Shown here piece after piece: positions 46,201 to 58,932 of a stretch of DNA of 64,000 nt. The notes beneath the pieces are model-generated. The model saw only the letters and a list, made by a program, of their open reading frames with translations. It did no database searches and was not told the DNA's origin. The stretch lies in the NCBI GenBank assembly GCA_036250195.1, contig JAVHZZ010000004.1:251652028-251716027 (forward strand), read 5' to 3'. Within the stretch, counting starts at the first letter, position 1, and each line of letters starts with the position of its first letter. The stretch comes from Mixophyes australis. Taxonomy: Eukaryota > Chordata > Amphibia > Anura > Limnodynastidae. A program made the position numbers and the translations under genes.

Positions 46201-49200
46201 AATTAATGATTCATAATTCAATTCATGATTCATGATTCATGATTGAATTCATGATTCATGATTGAATTCATGATTCGATTCCTGATTCATATTATGATTC
46301 ATGATTCGATTTATGATTCATGATTCATAAATTCAATTCATGATTCATGATTCATGATTTATGATTCAATTCATGATTCATGATTCAATTCATGATTCGA
46401 TTCCTGATTCAAATTATGATTGATGATTCGATTTATGATTCATGATTCATAAATTCAATTCATGATTCATGGTTCATGATTCAATTCATGATTCATGATT
46501 CAATTCATGATTCAATTCATGATTCATGATTCATGATTAATGATTCAATTCATAATTCATGATTTGATTAATGATTCATGATTCAATTCATGCGTTCATG
46601 ATTCATAATTCAATTCATTATTCGATTCCTGATTCAAATTATGATTCATGATTCGATTTATGATTCATGATTCATAAATTCAATTCATGATTCATGATTC
46701 ATGATTCATGATTCAATTCATGATTCATGATTCAATTCATGATTCAATTCATGATTCATGATTCATGATTAATGATTCAATTCATGATTCATGATTCGAT
46801 TAATGATTCATGATTCAATTCATGCGTTCATGATTCATGATTCAATTCATGATTCATGATTCATGATTCAATTCATGATTCATGATTCGATTCATGATTC
46901 TTGATTCATGATTCATGATTCATGATTCATGATTCATGATTCATGATTCATGATTCAATTCATGATTCATGATTCGATTCATGATTCATGATTCAATTCA
47001 TGATTCATAATTCATGATTCATGATTCAATTCATGATTCATAATTCATTATTCATGATTCAATTCATGATTCATGATTTATGATTCATAATTCATTATTC
47101 ATGATTCAATTCATGATTCATGATTTATGATTCATGATTCATGATTTATGATTCATGATTCATGATTCAATTCATGATTCATGATTCAATTCATGATTCG
47201 ATTACTAATTAAATTCTTGATTCATGATTTGATTCATGATTCATGATTCAATTCATGATTCATGATTCATGATTTAATTCATGATTCATGATTCATGAAT
47301 CAATTTATGATTCAATTCATGATTTAACTCATGATTCATGATTCAATTCATGATTCATGAATCGATTCCTGATTCAATTCATGATTCATGATTCGATTTA
47401 TGATTCATGATTTAATTCATGATTCATGATTCATGATTCAATTTATGATTCAATTCATGATTCAATTCATGATTTATGATTCAATTCATGATTCAATTCA
47501 TGATTTATGATTCGATTCATTATTCATGATTAAATTCATGATTCAAATCATGATTCATGATTCATGATTCGATTCATGATTCAATTCATGATTCATGATT
47601 CATGATTCATGATTCAATTTATGATTCATGATTCTTGATTCAATTCATGATTCATGATTCAATTCATGATTTTTAATTCATGATTCATGATTCGATTCAT
47701 GATTCATGATTCACGATTCAATTCATGATTCATGATTCGATTCATGATTCATGATTCAATTCATGATTCATAATTCATGATTCATGATTCAATTCATGAT
47801 TCATAATTCATTATTCATGATTCAATTCATGATTCATGATTTATGATTCATGATTCATGATTTATGATTCAATTCATGATTCATGATTCAATTCATGATT
47901 CGATTCCTGATTCAATTCATGATTCATGATTCATGATTCAATTCATGATTCATGAATCAATTCATGATTCAATTCATGATTCAATTCATGATTCATGACT
48001 CCTGATTCATGATTCAGTTCATAATTAATGATTCATGATTCAATTCATGATTCATGATTCATGATTCAATTCATGATTCATGATTCAATTCATGATTCAT
48101 GATTCAATTCATGATTCGATTCCTGATTCATATTATGATTCATGATTCGATTTATGATTCATGATTCATAAATTCAATTCATGATTCATGATTCATGATT
48201 CATGATTCAATTCATGATTCATGATTCAATTCATGATTCATGATTCATGATTCAATTCATGATTCATGATTAATGATTCAATTCATGATTCATGATTCGA
48301 TTAATGATTTATGATTCAATTCATGCATTCATGATTCATGATTCAATTCATGATTTGATTCCTGATTCAAATTATGATTCATGATTCGATTTATGATTCA
48401 TGATTCATAAATTCAATTCATGATTCATGATTCATGATTCAATTCATGATTCATGATTCAATTCATGATTCAATTCATGATTCAATTCATGATTCATGAT
48501 TAATGATTCAATTCATGATTCATGATTCGATTAATGATTCATGATTCAATTCATGCGTTCATGATTCATGATTCAATTCATGATTCATGATTCATGATTC
48601 AATTCATGATTCATGATTTGATTCATGATTCATGATTTGATTCATGATTCTTGATTCATGATTCATGATTCGATTCATGATTAATGATTCATGATTCATG
48701 ATTCATGATTCATGATTCAATTCATGATTCATGATTCGATTCATGATTCATGATTCATGATTCAATTCATGATTCATGATTCGATTCATGATTCTTGATT
48801 CATGATTCATGATTCGATTCATGATTCATGATTCATGATTCATGATTCATGATTCAATTCATGATTCATGATTCGATTCATGATTCATGATTCAATTCAT
48901 GATTCATAATTCATGATTCATGATTCAATTCATGATTCATAATTCATTATTCATGATTCAATTCATGATTCATGATTTATGATTCATAATTCATTATTCA
49001 TGATTCAATTCATGATTCATGATTTATGATTCATGATTCATGATTTATGATTCATGATTCATGATTCAATTCATGATTCATGATTCAATTCATGATTCGA
49101 TTCAAGATTCAATTCTTGATTCATGATTTGATTCATGATTCATGATTCAATTCATGATTCATTATTCATGATTTAATTCATGATTCGATTCATGATTCTT

Positions 49201-50094
49201 GAATCAATTCATGATTCAATTCATGATTTATGATTCGATTCATGATTCATGATTAAATTCATGATTCAAATCATGATTCATGATTCAATATTCAATTCAT
49301 GATTCAATTCATGATTTATGATTCCATTCATGATTCATGAATCATGATTCATGATTTTATTCATGATTCATGAATTATGATTCAATTCATGATTCGATTC
49401 CTGATTCAATTCATGATTCATGATTCATGATTCAATTCATGATTCATGAATCAATTCATGATTCAATTCATGATTCAATTCATGATTCATGACTCCTGAT
49501 TCATGATTCAGTTCATAATTAATGATTCATGATATAATTCATGATTCATGATTCATGATTCAATTCATGATTCATGATTCAATTCATGATTCATGATTCA
49601 ATTCATGATTCGATTCCTGATTCATATTATGATTCATGATTCGATTTATGATTCATGATTCATAAATTCAATTCATGATTAATGATTCATGATTCATGAT
49701 TCAATTCATGATTCATGATTCAATTCATGATTCATGATTCATGATTCAATTCATGATTCATGATTAATGATTCAATTCATGATTCATGATTCGATTAATG
49801 ATTTATGATTCAATTCATGCATTCATGATTCATGATTCAATTCATGATTTGATTCCTGATTCAAATTATAATTCATGATTCAATTTATGATTCATGATTC
49901 ATAAATTCAATTCATGATTCATGATTCATGATTCATGATTCAATTCATGATTCATGATTCAATTCATGATTCAATTCATGATTCAATTCATGATTCATGA
50001 TTAATGATTCAATTCATGATTCATGATTCGATTAATGATTCATGATTCAATTCATGCGTTCATGATTCATGATTCAATTCATGATTCATGATTC
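43201..50094 (-). repeat. About 9.9-kb super-repeat, copy 2, truncated at the polarity switch
   Basis: This follows copy 1 in order up to the equivalent of about 40146, where the array flips polarity at 50094. About 3 kb of the unit is therefore missing. Between about 47590 and 49530 it also matches 40560-42450 at an offset of 7021-7059 (CACGATTCA 40691/47712, ATTATGATTC 41111/48132, CAATATTC 42227/49286). This copy is thus a mosaic of two parts of copy 1 or of its relatives. Confidence 0.68.
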
Positions 50095-50110
50095 TCATGA
50101 ATCATGAATC
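50080..50110. other. Sequenced head-to-head polarity switch at 50094/50095
   Basis: The array passes without N from CATGATTC to TCATGAATC. Around the joint, GATTCATGA and TCATGAATC are reverse complements separated by TTC, and the stem extends to 15 bp. One side then carries one extra heptamer before the complementarity resumes. This is an inversion breakpoint with a small near-perfect hairpin. It could be a real fold-back rearrangement or a chimeric join of reads or contigs. Confidence 0.9.
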
Positions 50111-50289
50111 ATGAATTGAATCATGAATCAGGAATCATGAATCATGAATCATAAATTGAACCATGAATCATGAATCATGAATTGATTTATGAATTGAATC
50201 ATGAATTGAATCATGAATCATGAATTGAATCATGAATCATGAATCATGAATCAAATCATGAATCATGAATTGAATCATGAATATCATGA

Positions 50290-53200
50290 ATCCTAAATCG
50301 AATCATGAATCATAATATGAATCAGGAATCGAATCATGAATTGAATCATGAATCATGAATTGAATCATGAATCATGAATTGAATCATGAATCATGAATCA
50401 TGAATTGAATCATGAATCATTAATTATGAACTGAATCATGAATCAGGAGTCATGAATCATGAATTGAATCATGAATTGAATCATGAATTGATTCATGAAT
50501 CATGAATTGAATCAGGAATCGAATCATGAATTGAATCATGAATCATGAATTGAATCATAAATCATGGATCATGAATCATAAATCATGAATTGAATCATGA
50601 ATAATGAATTATGAATCATGAATTGAATCATGAATCATGAATTATGAATCCTAAATTGAATCATGAATCATAATTTGAATCAGGAATCAAATCATGAATT
50701 GAATCATGAATCATGAGTGCATGAATTGAATCATAAATCATTAATCGAATCATGAATCATGAATTGAATCATTAATCATGAATCATGAATTGAATCATGA
50801 ATCATAAATCATGAATTTAATCATGAATCATGAATCATGAATTGAATTTATGAATCATGAATCCTAAATCGAATCATGAATCATAATATGAATCAGGAAT
50901 CGAATCATGAATTGAATCATGAATCATGAATTGAATCATGAATCATGAATTGAATCATGAATCATGAATCATGAATTGAATCATGAATCATTAATTATGA
51001 ACTGAATCATGAATCAGGAGTCATGAATCATGAATTGAATCATAAATCATGGATCATGAATCATAAATCATGAATTGAATCATGAATAATGAATTATGAA
51101 TCATGAATTGAATCATGAATCATGAATTATGAATCATGAATTGAATCATGAATCATGAATCGAATCATGAATCATAAATTGAATCATGAATAATGAATTA
51201 TGAATCATAAATCATGAATCATGAATTGAATCATGAATAATGAATTATGAATCATGAATTGAATCATGAATCATGAATCGAATCATGAATCATGAATTGA
51301 ATCATGAATCATGAATCATGAATCGAATCATGAATCATGAATCAAGAATCATGAATTGAATCATGAAACATGAATTGAATCATGAATCATGAATCATGAA
51401 TCGAATCATGAATCATGAATTGAATCATGAATCATGAATCATGAATCGAATCATGAATCATGAATCAAGAATCATGAATCAAATCATGAATCATGAATCA
51501 AATCATGAATCATGAATTGAATCATGAATCATGAATCATGAATTGAATCATGAATCCTGAACGCATGAATTGAATCATGAATCATTAATCAAATCATGAA
51601 TCATGAATTGAATCATTAATCATGAATCATGAATTGAATCATGAATTGAATCATGAATTGAATCATGAATCATGAATTGAATCATGAATCATGAATCATG
51701 AATTGAATTTATGATTCATGAATCATAAATCGAATCATGAATCATAATTTGAATCAGGAATCAAATCATGAAATGAATCATGAATCATGAATGCATGAAT
51801 TGAATCATAAATCATTAATCGAATCATGAATCATGAATTGAATCATTAATCATGAATTATGAATTGAATCATGAATCATGAATCATGAATTGAATCATGA
51901 ATCATGAATCATGATTAATGAATTGAATTTATGAATCATCAATCCTAAATCGAATCATGAATCATAATATGAATCAGGAATCGAATCATGAATTGAATCA
52001 TGAATCATGAATTGAATCATGAATCATGAATTGAATCATGAATCATGAATCATGAATTGAATCATGAATCATTAATTATGAACTGAATCATGAATCAGGA
52101 GTCATGAATCATGAATTGAATCATGAATTGAATCATGAATTGATTCATGAATCATGAATTGAATCATGAATCATGAATCATGAATTGAATCAGGAATCGA
52201 ATCATGAATTGAATCATGAATCATGAATTGAATCATAAATCATGGATCATGAATCATAAATCATGAATTGAATCATGAATAATGAATTATGAATCATGAA
52301 TTGAATCATGAATCATGAATTATGAATCATGAATTGAATCATGAATCGAATCATGAATCATGAATTGAATCATGAATCATGAATCATGAATCGAATCATG
52401 AATCATGAATTAAAAATCATGAATCGAATCATGAATCATGAATTGAATCAAGAATCATGAATCATAAATTGAATCATGAATCATGAATCATGAATCATGA
52501 ATTGAATCATGAATCGAATCATTAATCATGAATTGAATAATGAATCATGAATCGAATCATGAATCATGAATCAAGAATCATGAATCATGAATTGAATCAT
52601 GAATCATGAATCAAGAATCATGAATCATGAATTGAATCATGAATAATGAACGCATGAATTGAATCATGAATTGAATCATGAATCATGAATTGAATCATGA
52701 ATCATGAATTGAATCATGAATCATGAATCGAAGCATGAATCATGAATTGAATCATGAATCATGAATCGAATCATGAATCATGAATCAAGAATCATGAATC
52801 GAATCATGAATCATGAATTGAATCATGAATCATGAATCATGAATTGAATCATGAATCATGAACGCATGAATTGAATCATGAATCATGAATCGAATCATGA
52901 ATCATGAATTGAATCATTAACCATGAATCATGAATCATGAATTGAATCATGAATCAGGAATCATGAATCATGAATCATAAATTGAACCATGAATCATGAA
53001 TCATGAATTGAATCATGAATTGAATCATGAATTGAATCATGAATCATGAATTGAATCATGAATCATGAATCATGAATTGAATAATGAATCATGAATTGAT
53101 TCTTGAATCATGAATTGAATCATGAATAATGAATCATAAATTGAATCATGAATCATGAATCATGAATTGAATCATAATTCATGAATCATGAATCGAATCA

Positions 53201-53705
53201 TGAATCATGAATCATGAATTATGAATTGAATCATGAATCGTGAATCATGAATTGAATCATAATTCATGAATCATGAATCAAATCATGAATCATGATTCAT
53301 GAATCATGAATGGAATCATAAATCATAAATTGAATCATGAATTGAATCATGAATCATGAATCATGATTTGAATCATGAATTTAATCATGAATAATGAATC
53401 GAATCATAAATCATGAATTGAATCATGAATTGAATCATAAATCATGAATTAAATCTTGAATTGAATCATAAATTGAATCATGAATCATGAATCATGAATT
53501 AAATCATGAATCATAAATCGAATCATGAATCATAAATTGAATCAGGAATCGAATCATGAATCATGAATTGAATCATGAATCATGAGTTGAATCATGAATT
53601 GAATCATAAATTGATTCATGAATCATGAATCATGAATTAAATCATGAATCATGAATCATGAATTGAATCATGAATCATGAATCAAATCATGAATCAAGAA
53701 TTGAA
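50290..53705 (+). repeat. Arm C 8.5-kb-spaced repeat, copy 1
   Basis: GAACTG occurs at 50428, 50999 and 52080 here, and at 58909, 59461 and 60542 in the second copy (offsets 8481, 8462, 8462). GAACGC 51559/60021 gives 8462. GAACGC 52860/61353 and GAATGG 53308/61801 both give 8493. The shared order ends near 53705, just after GAATTGAATTAGG. Confidence 0.8.
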
Positions 53706-53814
53706 TTAGGAATCATGAATCGAATCATGAATCATGAATTGAATCATGAATCATGAATCATGAATCATGAATCGAATCATGAATCATGAATTGAATCATT
53801 AACCATGAACCATG

Positions 53815-54240
53815 AATCATGAATTAAATCATGAATCAGGAATCATGAATCATGAATCATAAATTGAACCATGAATCATGAATCATGAATTGAATCATGA
53901 ATTGAATCATGAATTGAATCATGAATCATGAATTGAATCATGAATCATGAATCATGAATTGAATAATGAATCATGAATTGATTCTTGAATCATGAATTGA
54001 ATCATGAATCATGAATCATGAATTGAATCATGAATCATGAATCATGAATTGAATCATAATTCATGAATCATGAATCGAATCATGAATCATGAATCATGAA
54101 TTATGAATTGAATAATGAATTGTGAATCATGAATTAAATCATAATTCATGAATCATGAATCAAATCATGAATCATGATTCATGAATCATGAATGGAATCA
54201 TAAATCATGAATTGAATCATGAATTGAATCATGAATCATG
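53815..54240 (+). repeat. Segment repeated 3.44 kb downstream (57.25-57.69 kb)
   Basis: The block with CATTAACCATG, CATAAATTGAACC, GATTCTTG and AATGGAATC is repeated near 57240-57690. The GAATGG word is at 54190 and 57631 (offset 3441). A related block occurs near 52920-53310 and 61405-61801, so this is one of the commonest HOR modules of arm C. Confidence 0.7.
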
Positions 54241-54860
54241 AATCGAATCATGAATCAAATCATGAATCAAGAATTGAATCTTGAATCGAATCATGAATTG
54301 AATCATAAATCATGAATTGAATCATGAATCATAAATCATGAATCATGAATCATATATCATGAATCATGAATTGAATCATGAATAATGAATTATGAATCAT
54401 AAATCATGAATCATGAATTGAATCATGAATAATGAATTATGAATCATGAATTGAATCATGAATCATGAATTATGAATCATGAATTGAATCATGAATCATG
54501 AATCGAATCATGAATCATGAATTGAATCATGAATTGATTCAAGAATCATGAATCGAATCATGAATCAAATCATGAATCAAGAATTGAATCTTGAATCGAA
54601 TCATGAATTGAATCATAAATCATGAATTGAATCATGAATCATAAATCATGAATCATGAATCATATATCATGAATCATGAATTGAATCATGAATAATGAAT
54701 TATGAATCATAAATCATGAATCATGAATTGAATCATGAATAATGAATTATGAATCATGAATTGAATCATGAATCATGAATTATGAATCATGAATTGAATC
54801 ATGAATCATGAATCGAATCATGAATCATGAATTGAATCATGAATCATGAATCATGAATCA
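54241..54860 (+). repeat. 310-bp tandem duplication
   Basis: Rare words recur at exactly 310 bp: TTGAATCGAA 54281/54591 and CATATATCAT 54351/54661. The blocks AATCGAATCATGAATCAAAT at 54241 and 54551 open the two copies. The intervening words read the same in both copies, with no difference noticed by eye, so the event looks recent. A third relative of the block lies near 57825-58080. Confidence 0.82.
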
Positions 54861-55299
54861 TGAATCATGAATCGAATCATGAATCATGAATCGAATCATG
54901 AATCATGAATCAAGAATCATGAATTGAATCATGAAACATGAATTGAATCATGAATTTAATCATGAATCATGAATCGAATCATAAATCATGAATTGAATTA
55001 TGAATTGAATCATAAATCATGAATTGAATCATGAAACATGAATCGAATCATAAATCATGAATTGAATCATGAATTGAATCATAAATTGAATCATGAATCA
55101 TGAATTAAATCATGAATCATAAATCGAATCATGAATCATGAATTGAATCAGGAATCGAATCATGAATCATGAATTGAATCATGAATCATGAGTTGAATCA
55201 TGAATTGAATCATGAATTGATTCAAGAATCATGAATCATGAATTAAATCATGAATAATGAATCATGAATTGAATCATGAATCATGAATCAAATCATGAA

Positions 55300-56400
55300 T
55301 CAAGAATTGAATCAGGAATCGAATCATGAATTGAATCATGAATCATGAATCATAAATCATGAATCATGAATCATAAATCATGAATCATGAATTGAATCAT
55401 GAATAATGAATTATGAATCATAAATCATGAATCATGAATTGAATCATGAATTATGAATTATGAATCATGAATTGAATCATGAATCATGAATTATGAATCA
55501 TGAATTGAATCATGAATCATGAATTGAATCATGAATCATGAATTGAATCATGAATCATGAATCATGAATCGAATCATGAATCATGAATCAAGAATCATGA
55601 ATCGAATCATGAATCATGAATTGAATCATGAATCATGAATCATGAATCGAATCATGAATCATGAATTGAATCATGAATCATGAATCATGAATCATGAATC
55701 GAATCATGAATCGAATCATGAATTGAATCATGAATCATGAATCATGAATTGAATCATGAATCATGAACGCATGAATTGAATCATGAATCATTAATCGAAT
55801 CATGAATCATGAATTGAATCATGAATCATGAATCATGAATCATGAATCATGAATTGAATCATGAATTGAATCATGAATTGAATCATGAATCATGAATTGA
55901 ATCATGAATCATGAATCATGAATCATGAATTGAATTTATGAATCATGAATCATAAATCGAATCATGAATCATAATTTGTATCAGGAATCGAATCATGAAT
56001 TGAATCATGAATCATGAACGCATGAATTGAATCATGAATCATTAATCGAATCATGAATCATGAATTGAATCATTAATCATGAATCATGAATCATGAATTG
56101 AATCAGGAATCGAATCATAAATTCAATCATGAATCATTAAGTGAATCATGAATCTTGAATCATGAATCATGAATTGAATTTATGAATCATGAATTATAAA
56201 TCGAATCATGAATCATAATATGAATCAGGAATCGAATCATGAATTGAATCATGAATCATGAATTGAATCATGAATCATGAATCATGAATTGAATCATGAA
56301 TCATTAATTATGAATTGAATCATGAATCAGAAGTCATGAATCATGAATTGAATCATGAATTGAATCATGAATCATGAATTGATTCATGAATCATGAATTG
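55300..56400 (+). repeat. Segment repeated 6.83 kb downstream (62.2-63.3 kb)
   Basis: GAACGC at 55765 and 56017 recurs at 62595 and 62853 (offsets 6830 and 6836). The contexts agree: CATTAATCG words, GAATTTATG, and CATAATTTG followed by AATCAGGAATCG. The second copy therefore follows the 8.5-kb module (58.77-62.2 kb) directly, whereas in copy 1 about 1.6 kb lies between them. Confidence 0.7.
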
Positions 56401-58340
56401 AATCATGAATCATGAATCATGAATTGAATCAGGAATCGAATCATGAATTGAATCATGAATCATGAATTGAATCATAAATCATGAATCATTAATCATAAAT
56501 CATGAATCATGAATTGAATCATGAATAATTAATTATGAATCATGAATTGAATCATGAATCATGAATTATGAATCATGAATTGAATCATGAATCATGAATC
56601 GAATCATGAATCATGAATTGAATCATGAATCATGAATCATGAATCGAATCATGAATCATGAATTAAAAATCATGAATCGAATCATGAATCATGAATTGAA
56701 TCAAGAATCATGAATCATAAATTGAATCATGAATCATGAATCATGAATCATGAATTGAATCATGAATCGAATCATGAATCATGAATTGAATAATGAATCA
56801 TGAATCGAATCATGAATCATGAATCAAGAATCATGAATCATGAATTGAATCATGAATCATGAACGCATGAATTGAATCATGAATTGAATCATGAATCATG
56901 AACGCATGAATTGAATCATGAATCATGAATCGAATCATGAATCATGAATTGAATCATTAATCATGAATCATGAATCATGAATCATGAATTGAATCGTGAA
57001 TTGAATCATGAATTGAATCATGAATCATGAATTGAATCATGAATCATGAATCGAATCATGAATCATAAATTGAATCATGAATCATGAATCGAATCATGAA
57101 TCATGAATCAAGAATCATGAATCGAATCATGAATCATGAATTGAATCATGAATCATGAATCATGAATTGAATCATGAATCATGAACGCATGAATTGAATC
57201 ATGAATCATGAATCGAATCATGAATCATGAATTGAATCATTAACCATGAATCATGAATCATGAATTAAATCATGAATCAGGAATCATGAATCATGAATCA
57301 TAAATTGAACCATGAATCATGAATCATGAATTGAATCATGAATTGAATCATGAATTGAATCATGAATCATGAATTGAATCATGAATCATGAATCATGAAT
57401 TGAATAATGAATCATGAATTGATTCTTGAATCATGAATTGAATCATGAATCATGAATCATGAATTGAATCATGAATCATGAATCATGAATTGAATCATAA
57501 TTCATGAATCATGAATCGAATCATGAATCATGAATCATGAATTATGAATTGAATAATGAATTGTAATTCATGAATTGAATCATAATTCATGAATCATGAA
57601 TCAAATCATGAATCATGATTCATGAATCATGAATGGAATCATAAATCATGAATTGAATCATGAATTGAATCATGAATCATGAATCATGATTTGAATCATG
57701 AATTTAATCATGAATCATGAATCGAATCATAAATCATGAATTGAATCATGAATTGATTCAAGAATCATGAATCGAATCATGAATTAAATCATGAATAATG
57801 AATCATGAATTGAATCATGAATCAAGAATTGAATCTTGAATCGAATCATGAATTGAATCATAAATCATGAATTGAATCATGAATCATAAATCATGAATCA
57901 TGAATCATATATCATGAATCATGAATTGAATCATGAATAATGAATTATGAATCATAAATCATGAATCATGAATTGAATCATGAATAATGAATTATGAATC
58001 ATGAATTGAATCATGAATCATGAATTATGAATCATGAATTGAATCATGAATCATGAATCGAATCATGAATCATGAATTGAATCATGAATCATGAATCATG
58101 AATCATGAATCGAATCATGAATCATGAATCAAGAATCATGAATTGAATCATGAAACATGAATTGAATCATGAATCATGAATCATGAATCGAATCATGAAT
58201 CATGAATTGAATCATGAATCATGAATCATGAATCATGAATCATGAATCGAATCATGAATCATGAATCAGGAATCATGAATCAAATCATGAATCATGAATC
58301 AAATCATGAATCATGAATTGAATCATGAATCATGAATCAT

Positions 58341-58932
58341 GAACGCATGAATTGAATCATGAATCATTAATCGAATCATGAATCATGAATTGAATCATTA
58401 ATCATGAATCATGAATTGAATCATGAATTGAATCATGAATTGAATCATGAATCATGAATTGAATCATGAATCATGAATCATGAATCATGAATTGAATTTA
58501 TGAATCATGAATCCTAAATCGAATCATGGAATCATAATTTGAATCAGGAATCAAATCATGAATTGAATCATGAATCATGAATGCATGAATTGAATCATAA
58601 ATCATTAATCAAATCATGAATCATGAATTGAATCATTAATCATGAATCATGAATTGAATCATGAATCATGAATCATGAATTGAATCATGAATCATGAATC
58701 ATGAATCATGAATTGAATTTATGAATCATGAATCCTAAATCGAATCATGAATTGAATTTATGAATCATGAATCCTAAATCGAATCATGAATCATAATATG
58801 AATCAGGAATCGATTCATGAATTGAATCATGAATCATGAATTGAATCATGAATCATGAATTGAATCATGAATCATGAATCATGAATTGAATCATGAATCA
58901 TTAATTATGAACTGAATCATGAATCAGGAGTC
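58341..58932 (+). repeat. Arm C block matching arm B in reverse complement
   Basis: Reading arm B backwards from 50061 gives the same order of rare words as arm C from 58341: GAACGC, CATTAATCG, GAATTTATG, CATAATTTG, CAGGAATC, GAATGC, CATAATATG, GAACTG and CAGGAGTC. The GAACGC-to-GAATGC distance is 237 bp in arm B and 238 bp in arm C, the extra base being a G in CATGGAATC near 58528. Arm C also has a short local duplication of the GAATTTATG...CCTAAATCG block near 58720-58780. Confidence 0.82.

Larger units (their letters stand above)
17201..50094 (-). repeat. Arm B: satellite in inverted polarity (CATGATT)
   Basis: For 32.9 kb the + strand reads CATGATT with CAATT, CGATT and TGATT pentamers, the exact complement of the arm A and C words. 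Diagnostic variants are ATGCGTTC and ATGCATTC octamers, GGTTCAATTTATG, GACTCCTG, GATTTTTAATTC and ATTCCTGATTC. Their complements all occur in arm C. Long-range order exists as nested repeats of 0.7, 1.05, 2.7, 5.1 and about 9.9 kb, listed separately. Confidence 0.93.

Noticed and set aside
50080..50110. Rho-independent terminator or attachment site at the 15-bp hairpin
   Set aside because: The stem is made only of array words brought together by the polarity flip. It is AT-rich, is followed by no T tract, and has no adjacent gene.
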